64,000 nt of DNA from Dehalogenimonas sp. W (GCF_037094495.1 NZ_CP146612.1:1116001-1180000); one strand, 5' to 3'. Counted from the stretch's first letter, positions 42,527 through 51,031 are shown. Notes: generated by a model from the letters alone, not told the origin. Made by a program: numbers and translations.

Positions 42527-43237
42527 ATGAAACTTACGTTTAGGCAGAAGGTATTTCTTAGTAAACTCCTCGACACTTATCGGGACATGCAAGAACCAGT
42601 TCATTATAGTGTCATTGCCAATCGCCTGGGTCTCAACAATTCCACAGCTTATGATATGTTAAGGATGCTTGAGCAAAAAGGAATGGTAGTTTCTGTTTAC
42701 GATACCCCCAAGGAAACTGCCGGACCTGGACGGTCCAGTATACGTTTCCTTCCCACGGCGCAGACTATTGAGCTTTTTTCTCATCTGGCGGGCGACATAC
42801 GAGAGCAAGAAAAGTGGGACGATATTAAAACCCGTGTTTTGACAAACTTAGGAAAGGGAGAAGGGAAAGATTACAAAGATATCTTAGATGACTTACTTAT
42901 CAGGATACCTGAACCGAGTTCATCACTTGTGCAATGCGCTGAAGTTATAACGGCCTTATTACTCCAACTCAGGGAATCAAAACAGGATTTGATTGAGCAA
43001 GGTTCATTGGATAATCTACTGAAGGCACCAACCAGCAAGCTACGCATGAGTATTCTGGTCGGGCTCATTTTGGGGCTATCATGCGCCGATAAGAGAACCC
43101 ATGGATTTATGGAACGTTATCAAGCATACGCTGAAAAATATGAAGCGTCGCTTCAGGAATTAAGTCGCGACAGTTTATCCAAACTACATCGGTTTACCCG
43201 TGACGTCTGGCATATTCTAAGAACTCCAACGGGTTAA
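42527..43237 (+). CDS. Winged-helix transcriptional regulator
   Basis: 236 residues. The N-terminal 70 residues form a winged HTH (KVFLSKLLDTYRDMQEPVHY, VIANRLGLNNSTAYDMLRML, then a wing with TAGPGRSSIRF). The remaining ~160 residues are helical and unassigned and may bind a ligand or dimerise. It lies between the patatin and PAP2-like genes of the lipid cassette, whose upstream regions share a 20-bp box, so it is the natural candidate to control them. The effector is unknown. Confidence 0.8.
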   Translation: MKLTFRQKVFLSKLLDTYRDMQEPVHYSVIANRLGLNNSTAYDMLRMLEQKGMVVSVYDTPKETAGPGRSSIRFLPTAQTIELFSHLAGDIREQEKWDDIKTRVLTNLGKGEGKDYKDILDDLLIRIPEPSSSLVQCAEVITALLLQLRESKQDLIEQGSLDNLLKAPTSKLRMSILVGLILGLSCADKRTHGFMERYQAYAEKYEASLQELSRDSLSKLHRFTRDVWHILRTPTG

Positions 43238-43247
43238 TTTTTATTTA

Positions 43248-43267
43248 ATATTTTGGTTTTTTTGGAT
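43248..43267 (+). promoter_or_regulatory. 20-bp repeated box upstream of the PAP2-like gene
   Basis: ATATTTTGGTTTTTTTGGAT, one mismatch from the box at 41512-41531. It lies 96 bp before the PAP2-like start. Confidence 0.55.
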
Positions 43268-43362
43268 ATTATGTTATTGTAGGTTAACTTCTACATAGCA
43301 AAACAATAAATCAGTGGACTTCTCACAGAGTTTTAATGTGAACCAAATTATGAGGTCAGACA

Positions 43363-43977
43363 ATGCCAAGCACCATATCTGAGACCGACAGAATAGCCAA
43401 AATAACATCCTACGTGCTGCATCCGTATGTGATCTTTATCCCAATCATAATTTTACTAGCTATTAGGTTTGGCCCTGAAGCCTGGGTTAAGTGGAGCATC
43501 ATTGCCCTATTTCCAGCCTACTTCGCCCCTCTCTTATACATGCAAGTGAGAGTTGCTATGGCTACGCGTACCTCCGGGACCAGAATAACCCATCGGGCGC
43601 TGTTCCGGGAACAACCCAGGGAAATGTTCTTTTTGGTATGCCTATTTAGTTTACCCAGTTCGTTGATACTATACTCTTTTAAGGCTCCTTTGAGCATTAT
43701 TGCCACCTTGGTGGGGCTTGGCTCGACGGCCTTATTAATAACTTTTATCAATTTACGCTATCGAGCCAGTTTCCACTTGTCTCTTTTTACCAGCGTGGTT
43801 ACTTCGGTCGTTATTTTATTCGGACTACCGGCGTTAGTTGCCGCCGCTTTTATCCCGCTACTGGGGATTTCCCGTTATCAGTTGGGAGAGCACACTCCTT
43901 TACAGTTAGTGACCGGGTTTATCGTTGGATTTGCAATTACTGCGGTCGTTTTTCAGGGAATGAATCTTATCTACTAA
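43363..43977 (+). CDS. PAP2-like membrane protein
   Basis: 204 residues with about six membrane helices. The C-terminal part (ASFHLSLFTSV and GISRYQLGEHTPLQLVTGF) resembles the second and third phosphatase motifs of PAP2 enzymes (SGH and SR-x5-H-x3-D), but the final Asp is Gln here and the first motif (KX6RP) is not clear, so catalytic activity is doubtful. It sits directly upstream of the MMPL transporter (26-bp gap) in the lipid cassette. A lipid-phosphatase-like binding role is possible. Confidence 0.72.
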   Translation: MPSTISETDRIAKITSYVLHPYVIFIPIIILLAIRFGPEAWVKWSIIALFPAYFAPLLYMQVRVAMATRTSGTRITHRALFREQPREMFFLVCLFSLPSSLILYSFKAPLSIIATLVGLGSTALLITFINLRYRASFHLSLFTSVVTSVVILFGLPALVAAAFIPLLGISRYQLGEHTPLQLVTGFIVGFAITAVVFQGMNLIY

Positions 43978-44003
43978 GGTAAAAGTCAAGAAAAGGAGCA
44001 AAG

Positions 44004-46316
44004 ATGGAACAATTCTTCAGAAAGTTGGGTATGTTCATTGAGAGCAAACGCCTGTTGGTAATCGCTCTCAGTGTCATACTTCTTATAGCAGCCCTCTTTG
44101 GTACCTCGCAACTCAAGCTGGCAACCGGTGTTGAAACTTACCTATCCACTGATTCCCAAGCCTACCAGGATTATACGAGGTTCAACCAGCATTTCGGCAG
44201 CAACATAGTAGTAGTATTGGTGACGGGTAATGATTTAACACAACTACTTCAGCCTGCCAATATAGCAGCGATGGAATCTATCGAGAACCAGATGGGATTG
44301 AATCCAAATGTTGTTTCCGCCCTAGGTCCTACTTTCTTTATAAAACAGGCGGTTGCTCAACAAACTGGTAGCCCCGATTTACCGCTTGACCCCGCAATTC
44401 TTCAATCTATTGTCGTAGATCCTCAGAGTGGTCAAATTACCCCGTTTTTTATAAGGGTCTTGCCTGACGCTCAGCATGCTCTTATCGCCATAACCCTGGC
44501 AGGGGATTTATCAATCGCTGAACAAAATCTGGTAGCCGGAGAGATTGAGAAACTGGTAGGTGATGCCGGCTTTTCCGGGGTAGAGACTGTGGTCACTGGT
44601 ATGCCTGTTGTCTTGAGCCAGATAGAAGATATGATGTCCAGCAGCCTGCTAAATATGCTACTGGTATCTACACTATTAATGCTGGTAATCCTGTCCCTTG
44701 TCTTCAGTGTTCGTGGGTTATTTGTCTGGAGATGGTTGCCGTTAGGAATTGTTCTTATCGGTATTATATATACCTTTGGCACCATGGGTGTGCTTGGTGT
44801 TCCTATAACTATGGTTACCATGGCGGCGTTTCCCATAATAATAGGCCTTGGAGTAGACTACGCCATCCAATTCCATAACAGATACGATGAGGAGGCCAGA
44901 CGGGGTGAAACTGTAGCCGAAGCTATTGTTGATTCAATTACTCATATTGGTCCGACAATTGGCATCGCTATTATTGCGGCTTCGCTTGGTTTTGCGGCAT
45001 TGTTCTTCTCACCCGTGCCTATGGTTCGTGATTTTGGTCTTCTGTTGATAATTGGCGTGGTAGCCACCTATCTGGCAGCAATATTTTTACTTATGGGTAT
45101 CCTGTATATGCATGACCGCCGTAAAGTAAACCAGGCGTCAAAAAACGGCGGGATGATTAAAACCAAGGCAGAGAAGGCCGGCTTTGTGGAAAGAGGCCTC
45201 GGAAAACTTGCGCCGTGGGTGATTAAAAATCCGGCAATAATTATCCCACTGGCTTTAGTGCTAACCATAAGCGGCCTGATAAGTGACTCTAAGATTGCTA
45301 CCGAAACTGAAGAGACAAATTTTATCTCTCAGGACGTTCCTGCGCTGAAAAATCTGATGGCTTTAGGGGAAATAGCTGGTGGTGTCAGTTCGGTTAACAT
45401 ACTAATTGAATCTAGTAATACTACCGACCCGACAGTTTTAGCCTGGATGGTGCAGCTGGAACAGCGCATTGCCTTGGAACAGTCCGATTTTATTACGGAT
45501 ACGGCCAGCATTGCCGACTTAGTCCTTCAGGCTACCGGCGGTATCATGCCTGAAAGCTCAGAGCAAGTCAAACAAATCCTCGCCCAACTCCCTGTACCCA
45601 TCAAACGCAACTTGATTAACGATGACTACTCTGCCGCGAATCTTGTCATTAATATTGAACAGGTGGAGTTAGTCAGGATACAGGAAGTAAGAAACCAATT
45701 GGCTGGGTACATAGTCAATCCGCCTGGTGATGTAAATGTCTTCCTGACAGGAACGCCCATAATCGCGATCGAACTCTTTAACGCCCTGACCGAGGGGCGG
45801 ATACAGATGACGCTCATCGGAGTTGGTTTGATCTTTTTGGTCCTATTTATCCTCTTCAAATTCAATCTGCTGCGTGCCCTGCTAGCAGTCTTACCGATAG
45901 GACTCATCCTAGGCTGGTCAAGCGGAATAATGTATCTCTTCGAGATCAAATACACCCCCCTCACCGCCACCCTCGGTGCGCTGATCATGGGTATCGGGGT
46001 GGAATTCACTATCTTGCTGATGATGCGGTATTACGAAGAGAGGCGCAAAGGCGAAGGGCCTGAAGAAGCGATGACCACGGCCATGACCAAGATCGGTCGT
46101 GCCATTATCGCCTCAGGTCTTACTGTGATCGGTGGCTTCGGCGCGCTATTAATCGCTAAGGATTTCCTGATATTGCGTGACTTTGGCATAGTCACCATGA
46201 TCAATGTCTTCTTTGCCTTGGTCAGCACCCTATTCGTATTACCGGCTCTAATCGTCTGGGTAGACTCCCGACGAGAGAAAAAACAACGCCTGGCTGTAAA
46301 ATCAGGACGAAAATAA
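44004..46316 (+). CDS. MMPL/RND-type (HAE3-like) membrane transporter
   Basis: 770 residues with the duplicated RND layout: helix 1 (LLVIALSVILLIAALFG), a large extracytoplasmic loop, five helices including GLGVDYAIQFHNRYDEE (the conserved GxxxDY motif), then a second half with another loop and GIGVEFTILLMMRYYEERRK. AAGGAG precedes the ATG. HAE3/MMPL proteins move lipids, hopanoids or other hydrophobic compounds, usually driven by proton flux. With patatin, PAP2-like and DegV genes around it, lipid or fatty-acid transport is the best guess. Confidence 0.9.
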   Translation: MEQFFRKLGMFIESKRLLVIALSVILLIAALFGTSQLKLATGVETYLSTDSQAYQDYTRFNQHFGSNIVVVLVTGNDLTQLLQPANIAAMESIENQMGLNPNVVSALGPTFFIKQAVAQQTGSPDLPLDPAILQSIVVDPQSGQITPFFIRVLPDAQHALIAITLAGDLSIAEQNLVAGEIEKLVGDAGFSGVETVVTGMPVVLSQIEDMMSSSLLNMLLVSTLLMLVILSLVFSVRGLFVWRWLPLGIVLIGIIYTFGTMGVLGVPITMVTMAAFPIIIGLGVDYAIQFHNRYDEEARRGETVAEAIVDSITHIGPTIGIAIIAASLGFAALFFSPVPMVRDFGLLLIIGVVATYLAAIFLLMGILYMHDRRKVNQASKNGGMIKTKAEKAGFVERGLGKLAPWVIKNPAIIIPLALVLTISGLISDSKIATETEETNFISQDVPALKNLMALGEIAGGVSSVNILIESSNTTDPTVLAWMVQLEQRIALEQSDFITDTASIADLVLQATGGIMPESSEQVKQILAQLPVPIKRNLINDDYSAANLVINIEQVELVRIQEVRNQLAGYIVNPPGDVNVFLTGTPIIAIELFNALTEGRIQMTLIGVGLIFLVLFILFKFNLLRALLAVLPIGLILGWSSGIMYLFEIKYTPLTATLGALIMGIGVEFTILLMMRYYEERRKGEGPEEAMTTAMTKIGRAIIASGLTVIGGFGALLIAKDFLILRDFGIVTMINVFFALVSTLFVLPALIVWVDSRREKKQRLAVKSGRK

Positions 46317-46379
46317 GGAGGAGAGTATTAGTAAATACGGTCTGTTTAAGTGGTCAATCAAAATATATAGGAGGGTGCA

Positions 46380-46520
46380 ATGAGGAGAATCAAAGCGGCT
46401 TTACGGTGGTTGTTCGACAAGATGATGGATCTCATTGTCAGCTTATGGAATTGGAAGGTAAAGGTTTGGTTTCGCATGGGATGGTCACGACCGCTAAATG
46501 TTAAGGGCAAAAAGAAATAA
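46380..46520 (+). CDS. Small basic 46-residue protein
   Basis: MRRIKAALRWLFDKMMDLIV then SLWNWKVKVWFRMGWSR and a Lys-rich end (VKGKKK). It is an amphipathic, Trp- and Lys/Arg-rich peptide that could lie on the membrane. AGGAGG 5 bases before the ATG strongly supports translation. It lies between the MMPL transporter and DegV in the same orientation. No family is recognised; a small transporter partner is possible by position only. Confidence 0.65.
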   Translation: MRRIKAALRWLFDKMMDLIVSLWNWKVKVWFRMGWSRPLNVKGKKK

Positions 46521-46606
46521 TCTGGCTAGATTTAGCGGTATTTGTCGAATATGCCTTTTAGAAGCAAGGATTATTGGTCATATACTAAAATAAAAGGAGT
46601 GTTACT

Positions 46607-47443
46607 ATGGCTGTTGTGGTAGTTACTGATAGTACCGCCGATATTCCATCACAATTGGTAAAAGATCTGGGCATTGTGGTAATCCCTTTATACGTGATCT
46701 TTGGTAGCAAATCATATCGCGGCGGGGTTGATATAGCCGAGGATGAGTTCTATCGGAAGCTTTTGCACGAGCCTGTGCTGCCAAAAACTTCCCAGCCTAC
46801 CCCGCAGGATTTCATAGATGCCTATACACAGCTCGCCAAGGAAGCCGACGGGATCCTTTCTATTCATATATCTTCTAAAATGAGCGGCACAATCAATTCC
46901 GCCGAACAAGCCAAAATGTTGGCCAAGCTTACGTGCCCTATTGAAGTTATTGATTCCCAAAATCTATCCATGGCGTTAGGTTTGATTGTTATAGCTGCCG
47001 CCAGAATGGCCAGGGCGGGCAAGGGACTGACTGAAATCGCCGATGCCGTCAGAAAGACGATGCCCAATACCAGATTGCTGATCCTTTTTGACACACTGGA
47101 ATACTTAGCTAAGGGCGGGCGGATTGGCAAGGCTAAATCAATGCTCGGCTCAATATTGAATGTTAAACCACTGCTGACACTCAAAGAGGGTGAATTTGTG
47201 CCAGCGAGTCAGGCGCACAGTCGCACCAAGGGCAAGGAAAAACTGTTGGAGTTCGTAAAGAGTGTTAAAGATATCCAAGACCTGGCAGTTTTATACAGCA
47301 CCACTCCTGAAGAGGCTAAAGAACTAGTCGCCAGCATCACGGCAATCTCCAAAGTCTCCATAATCATCGCCCGTGTGGGTCCGGTGTTAGGCGTTCACAG
47401 TGGGCCAGGGGCGCTAGGTATCGCATTGCGAACGAAAAGCTAG
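46607..47443 (+). CDS. DegV family fatty-acid-binding protein, accessory copy
   Basis: 278 residues with DegV motifs: MAVVVVTDSTADIPSQLV, TSQPTPQDFIDAY, SIHISSKMSGTINSAEQAK and GVHSGPGALGIA. AAGGAG precedes the ATG. It should bind a fatty acid. It is a divergent paralogue of the core copy at 9560-10429 and belongs to the lipid cassette: a patatin could release fatty acids that this protein captures (inference). No fatty acid kinase gene is visible. Confidence 0.9.
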   Translation: MAVVVVTDSTADIPSQLVKDLGIVVIPLYVIFGSKSYRGGVDIAEDEFYRKLLHEPVLPKTSQPTPQDFIDAYTQLAKEADGILSIHISSKMSGTINSAEQAKMLAKLTCPIEVIDSQNLSMALGLIVIAAARMARAGKGLTEIADAVRKTMPNTRLLILFDTLEYLAKGGRIGKAKSMLGSILNVKPLLTLKEGEFVPASQAHSRTKGKEKLLEFVKSVKDIQDLAVLYSTTPEEAKELVASITAISKVSIIIARVGPVLGVHSGPGALGIALRTKS

Positions 47444-47557
47444 GTTGCTGTCCTTGGCGGTCATAGTATAAAAAGAGCATCAGTCGATGAGCTAACCTGC
47501 GATTTATATATACTTCCTGAAGTTACAACAGGTAGGAGTTGAGAGGTAGTAACAAAA

Positions 47558-47842
47558 ATGGACTTCTTCGGCATGGGTACTTTTGAGATTATTACTATTC
47601 TCGTTGTAGCTACTCTTATTTTCGGTCCCAATCGTATCCCCAAATTCGCAAAAAAGGCTGGGGAGTTCATGCGTAGTTTTCGAAAAATGACCAGTGACAT
47701 GACCAAGGAGTTTGCCAAGGCCGTTGATAGTTCACCATCTAAACCCTCTGGTACTGGCAAATCTCCTGACTCTTCCATCAGCATGGGCTTAGACAAATTT
47801 TTTAACCCTAAAGGTAACAAATATAGGGCTTATCCAGTTTAG
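47558..47842 (+). CDS. TatA/TatB-like twin-arginine translocase protein
   Basis: 94 residues: a short membrane helix (FEIITILVVATLIFGPNRIP), then the amphipathic helix KFAKKAGEFMRSFRKMTSDM and a Ser/Pro-rich polar tail. The FGPNRIPKFAKKAG hinge is typical of the TatA/B family. The Tat pathway exports folded cofactor proteins such as the reductive dehalogenase at 54154. No tatC is nearby; this may be an accessory copy carried with the lipid cassette. Confidence 0.88.
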   Translation: MDFFGMGTFEIITILVVATLIFGPNRIPKFAKKAGEFMRSFRKMTSDMTKEFAKAVDSSPSKPSGTGKSPDSSISMGLDKFFNPKGNKYRAYPV

Positions 47843-47902
47843 AAGAGTGGTAAGTTGCCAAAAATTACGGCACTAAAGCACTGTGTCCGCCTGATGATAA
47901 AC

Positions 47903-48261
47903 GGCGAAGCTGTGGTAAACTGAATTAATTGACTTATTATTGGAGAACAACATGACCGAAAAAGAATCCCTGATAGCCAAAGCTCTTGACCTCGCCGAAC
48001 TCATTGCCTATCAGCCGGGAGCCGTAGTCAGCCGGACGCTGACCGATAAACCCGCGGGTACCATTACCCTGTTTGCCTTTGATGAGGGGCAGGGACTGTC
48101 GGAGCATTCCGCGCCCTATGATGCCTTCGTCTATGCCGCGGACGGGACGGCTGACGTCACCATTGCCGGTAAAGTAAATCAGGTCAGCAAGGGGCAGATG
48201 ATAATTATGCCGGCTAATGAGCCTCACGCATTGCGCGCGACCGCGCCATTCAAGATGCTGC
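47903..48261. repeat. Direct repeat, right copy (cupin gene and its upstream region)
   Basis: Matches 40560-40918, starting at GGCGAAGCTGTGGTAAACTG and including about 50 bp upstream of the start codon. It marks the right boundary of the accessory cassette. Confidence 0.92.
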
Positions 48262-48293
48262 TGGTGATGATCCGGTCAAAGTCTGAAGCTTAG
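47952..48293 (+). CDS. Cupin domain protein
   Basis: 113 residues forming one small beta barrel. Cupin motif 1 is around LSEHSAPYDAFVYAADGTAD and motif 2 is GQMIIMPANEPHAL, with His residues available to bind a metal. GGAG lies 8 bases before the chosen ATG (47952), which matches the start of the broken copy at 40609. The function of single-domain cupins cannot be told from sequence. It is the intact partner of the pseudogene and converges on the histidine kinase gene. Confidence 0.9.
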   Translation: MTEKESLIAKALDLAELIAYQPGAVVSRTLTDKPAGTITLFAFDEGQGLSEHSAPYDAFVYAADGTADVTIAGKVNQVSKGQMIIMPANEPHALRATAPFKMLLVMIRSKSEA

Positions 48294-48301
48294 AGGTTAT
48301 T

Positions 48302-49735
48302 TCATACCGGCAGGGTGACGGTAAAAGTGGTGCCTTTGCCCGGTGTGCTTTGTACGCTGACCCGGCCGTCGTGGGCGGTAACCATCTGTTTGACTATTGC
48401 CAGTCCCAGTCCGGCGCCGCCGTCGTCGCGGGAACGTGAGTCCTCCACCCGGTAAAAGCGGTCAAAGATGTGTTTCAGATCTTCGGGCGCGATGCCTTCG
48501 CCGGTATCAGATATGCTGACGCTGACCGCCGGTTGGCCATTCAGTTCCCCTTCGCCCAGGTGTACTTCCACAGTGCCGCTGTCCGGCGTATGGCGCAGGG
48601 CATTGGACAGCAGGTTGCTTAAGACCTGTTCCAAACGGACCCAATCGCCGGAAATCGCGGGCAGGGTGCCTGGGTCATGGCATCGGAGGGTAATGCCTCT
48701 GGCTTCGGCCAGGGAGCGGAACTGCTCCAGTTTGCGGCAGGCCAGCGTGCCCAGGTGGATGGTGGATTTCCCCAATTTCAACTGCCCCGCTTCGGCCAGT
48801 GACAGGTCTCGCAGGTCGGCGATGAGCCGGGTCAGTAGTACGGATTCTTCCTTAATGGTGCCCAGTTGATGTTCGTCTGTCGGCAGGACGCCGTCCAGCA
48901 TCGCGTCTACCGTACCGTTGATGACGGTCAGTGGTGTTCTTAATTCATGGGCCACATCAGCCAGCAGTCTCTTGCGGGATGATTCGCTTTTTTCCAGCGC
49001 CTCAGCCATTTCATTGAACGATTCAGCCAGCCTGCCGGTTTCATCGGCTGAAGATACCTTTACCCGGTGAGACAGATTGCCGGATGCCAGTTCCCGTGCT
49101 CCGGTGTTGAGGGCCCGGAGAGGCCGGCTGATCTGGGAAGCCAGCACGATGGCTATGACGATAGCGACCGCCACCGCCAGACCGCCGGAAATCCACAGCC
49201 AGCGGTTAGTCTGGGTTAGGAAATCTTCTTCAGCGTTGGAGACTACCACGGTGCCGCCGCCGCCGATGCTGCCGGAACCGGGTCCGCTACCCATTCCCGA
49301 TCCCATACCTGACCCCATGCCGCCGGTACCCCCGGTATGCCCGGCGATATAATAAAACTGGCCGATGACGGTGCGGGGTCGGTACAACTCTACATAATAT
49401 GGGCCGAACAGACTTGTCTGGCTGACCTTAACGCCGACCAGTTCTCCGCCGGTATCAGCCACGATGGTGCCGCTGCTGTCAGCCAGAATCAGCCGGTCAC
49501 CGGTAAAGGCCAGGAAGGACGTCATGATTTCACCAACATCTTCCCATGAATTATTGTTCTGCAGGTAATAGACGGCCAGCGTATTGCCAATCGCTTCCGA
49601 GAACGACGGATTGGTGGACACATAAGTCTGGAATTCACTTTTAGTGTACTGATTGGTCAGCCCGGCCATAATAGCCACGGCGATGACGGCCACCAGTACC
49701 AGGGCTGCCCCCAGCTTCAATGACAGGCTTTTCAC
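48302..49735 (-). CDS. Membrane sensor histidine kinase
   Basis: 477 residues. Helix 1 (about 8-25) and helix 2 (about 179-200) bracket an extracytoplasmic sensor domain that ends in an unusual Gly/Met/Ser run (residues ~134-161; MGSGMGSGMGSGPGSGS). Then come HAMP, the HisKA site H263 (VAHELRTPLT) and a HATPase_c domain (NLLSNALRHT, DTGEGI, GGAGLGLAIVKQM). Its start overlaps the response regulator stop by 4 bp. The Met/Gly repeat could bind a soft metal such as copper; this is a guess from composition. Confidence 0.93.
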   Translation of the reverse strand: MKSLSLKLGAALVLVAVIAVAIMAGLTNQYTKSEFQTYVSTNPSFSEAIGNTLAVYYLQNNNSWEDVGEIMTSFLAFTGDRLILADSSGTIVADTGGELVGVKVSQTSLFGPYYVELYRPRTVIGQFYYIAGHTGGTGGMGSGMGSGMGSGPGSGSIGGGGTVVVSNAEEDFLTQTNRWLWISGGLAVAVAIVIAIVLASQISRPLRALNTGARELASGNLSHRVKVSSADETGRLAESFNEMAEALEKSESSRKRLLADVAHELRTPLTVINGTVDAMLDGVLPTDEHQLGTIKEESVLLTRLIADLRDLSLAEAGQLKLGKSTIHLGTLACRKLEQFRSLAEARGITLRCHDPGTLPAISGDWVRLEQVLSNLLSNALRHTPDSGTVEVHLGEGELNGQPAVSVSISDTGEGIAPEDLKHIFDRFYRVEDSRSRDDGGAGLGLAIVKQMVTAHDGRVSVQSTPGKGTTFTVTLPV

Positions 49736-50421
49736 CGGCTCGCCTCTAGCTTGTACCCGGCGCCGTATACGGTATGAATATAGGCCGGTCTATCGGGGTC
49801 GGGTTCTATTTTCCGGCGCAGGTTTTTAATGTGGCTGTCAATGGTGCGTTCATAACCTTCGTAAGAGTCGCCCTGAAGCCGGTCAAGTATCTCTGAACGG
49901 GAAAATACCCGTCCGGGATAAGCCGCCAGGAGTTTTAGCAGGTCAAATTCGGTAGTGGTCAATTCTATCGCTTTGCCGCCGATGTCGGCTTGGCGACGTT
50001 CGGTGTCAACGGTCAGTTCTCCGATACGCATGACCGGAATAAATGACCTTTGCTCGGTCCGGCGCAGGATAGCCTTGATCCGGGCTACCAGTTCCCGTCC
50101 TTCAAATGGTTTGGTGACATAATCATCAGCCCCCAGTTCCAGCCCGACGATTTTATCGGTAAGTTCGTCGCGGGCAGTCAGCATGACGATCGGGGTGTCG
50201 GATTCTTGACGGATAATCCGGCAGAGGTCGTTGCCTGACAATTTGGGCAGCATCAGGTCCAGCACGACCAGGTCCGGTTTTTCCAGCCGGTAGGTTTTCA
50301 GTCCGGTTTCTCCGTCGGTTGCTGTCAGCACCCGGTAGCCTTCCTTTTCCAGGTAGGCCCGGACAATGTCTATGATCTTGCGCTCGTCGTCAATGACCAG
50401 AATCTTTTTTGTCATATTCAT
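49732..50421 (-). CDS. OmpR-family response regulator
   Basis: 229 residues from the ATG at 50421. The receiver domain has ILVIDDERK, the phospho-acceptor D55 in LVVLDLMLPK and the conserved Lys in DDYVTKPFEGRE; the C-terminal winged helix has LTTTEFDLLKLLAAYPGRVF and TVYGAGYKLE. It partners the overlapping histidine kinase. An earlier in-frame start at 50451 lacks a ribosome site. A long hairpin separates it from the upstream secreted-protein gene. Confidence 0.95.
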   Translation of the reverse strand: MNMTKKILVIDDERKIIDIVRAYLEKEGYRVLTATDGETGLKTYRLEKPDLVVLDLMLPKLSGNDLCRIIRQESDTPIVMLTARDELTDKIVGLELGADDYVTKPFEGRELVARIKAILRRTEQRSFIPVMRIGELTVDTERRQADIGGKAIELTTTEFDLLKLLAAYPGRVFSRSEILDRLQGDSYEGYERTIDSHIKNLRRKIEPDPDRPAYIHTVYGAGYKLEASR

Positions 50422-50451
50422 AATATAAACCTGTCTGCCGTCCCAAGGCAA

Positions 50452-50487
50452 TGAAGGGGGACGGTTTTGGTAAACCGACCCCCTTCA
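50452..50487. promoter_or_regulatory. Long hairpin between the secreted-protein gene and the two-component genes
   Basis: TGAAGGGGG...CCCCCTTCA (outer 9 bp) and CGGTTT...AAACCG (inner 6 bp) separated by one A-A mismatch, with a TGGT loop. It lies between the stop of the upstream gene and the regulator start. Without a T-run it may be a partial terminator or an mRNA-stabilising structure that sets unequal expression. Confidence 0.7.
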
Positions 50488-50518
50488 CTAAGGAGAGAAA
50501 CCTTCAATTAAGCAGGTT

Positions 50519-51031
50519 TTACCGTCCCATGCGGCCCATGCCGCCGAAACCGGCGCGGACACCGTCTTCAGCCGGGACTTCACCGGTTAGACAACCGCCG
50601 AAGCCTCTGGGACCAATCTGGGAAGTGATTGAGAGCCTGATGCTTTCGCTCATGTTCTGGAGCATCAGTTCAGCCTGTTCCGGGGTTAGCCGTCCGGCTT
50701 CCACCGCTGCGGCCAGCACCTCTTCCCGTTCTGCCAGAATGGCAGCTACCAGGGCATCTTCGCTTACGCCTTTGGCCGCGGCGATTTCCGCCAGGGTCTT
50801 GCCGTCGGCACGCAGATCGTAGAGTTCTTCCGCAGTCAGGCTCAGGAGGTCGGTGAGTACTGCTGAATTACCGCCGAAACCACCGAAACCACCCATGCCG
50901 AAACCCGCACCCGGACCGGCGCACAACAGTTCATCAGTGTCCTCCGCGGCAAAGGCTACGGTACTGAAACCGACACCCAGCGCTACCACGGTCAGGGCTA
51001 CCGCTGCTATTTTCCAAGTCTTTTTCATCAT
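50519..51031 (-). CDS. Secreted Gly/Met-rich protein upstream of the two-component system
   Basis: 170 residues. A signal peptide (KKTWKIAAVALTVVALGVGF...AFA) is followed by a Gly-rich segment (GPGAGFGMGGFGGFGG), a helical core (LTAEELYDLRADGKTLAEIA and LTPEQAELMLQNMSE) and a Gly/Met/Arg tail (AGFGGMGRMGR). The helical core resembles DUF2680-type secreted proteins of Firmicutes; a CpxP-like stress-sensor role is possible. AAAGGTGG precedes the chosen ATG. It is co-oriented with, and lies just upstream of, the response regulator and kinase. Confidence 0.8.
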   Translation of the reverse strand: MMKKTWKIAAVALTVVALGVGFSTVAFAAEDTDELLCAGPGAGFGMGGFGGFGGNSAVLTDLLSLTAEELYDLRADGKTLAEIAAAKGVSEDALVAAILAEREEVLAAAVEAGRLTPEQAELMLQNMSESIRLSITSQIGPRGFGGCLTGEVPAEDGVRAGFGGMGRMGR

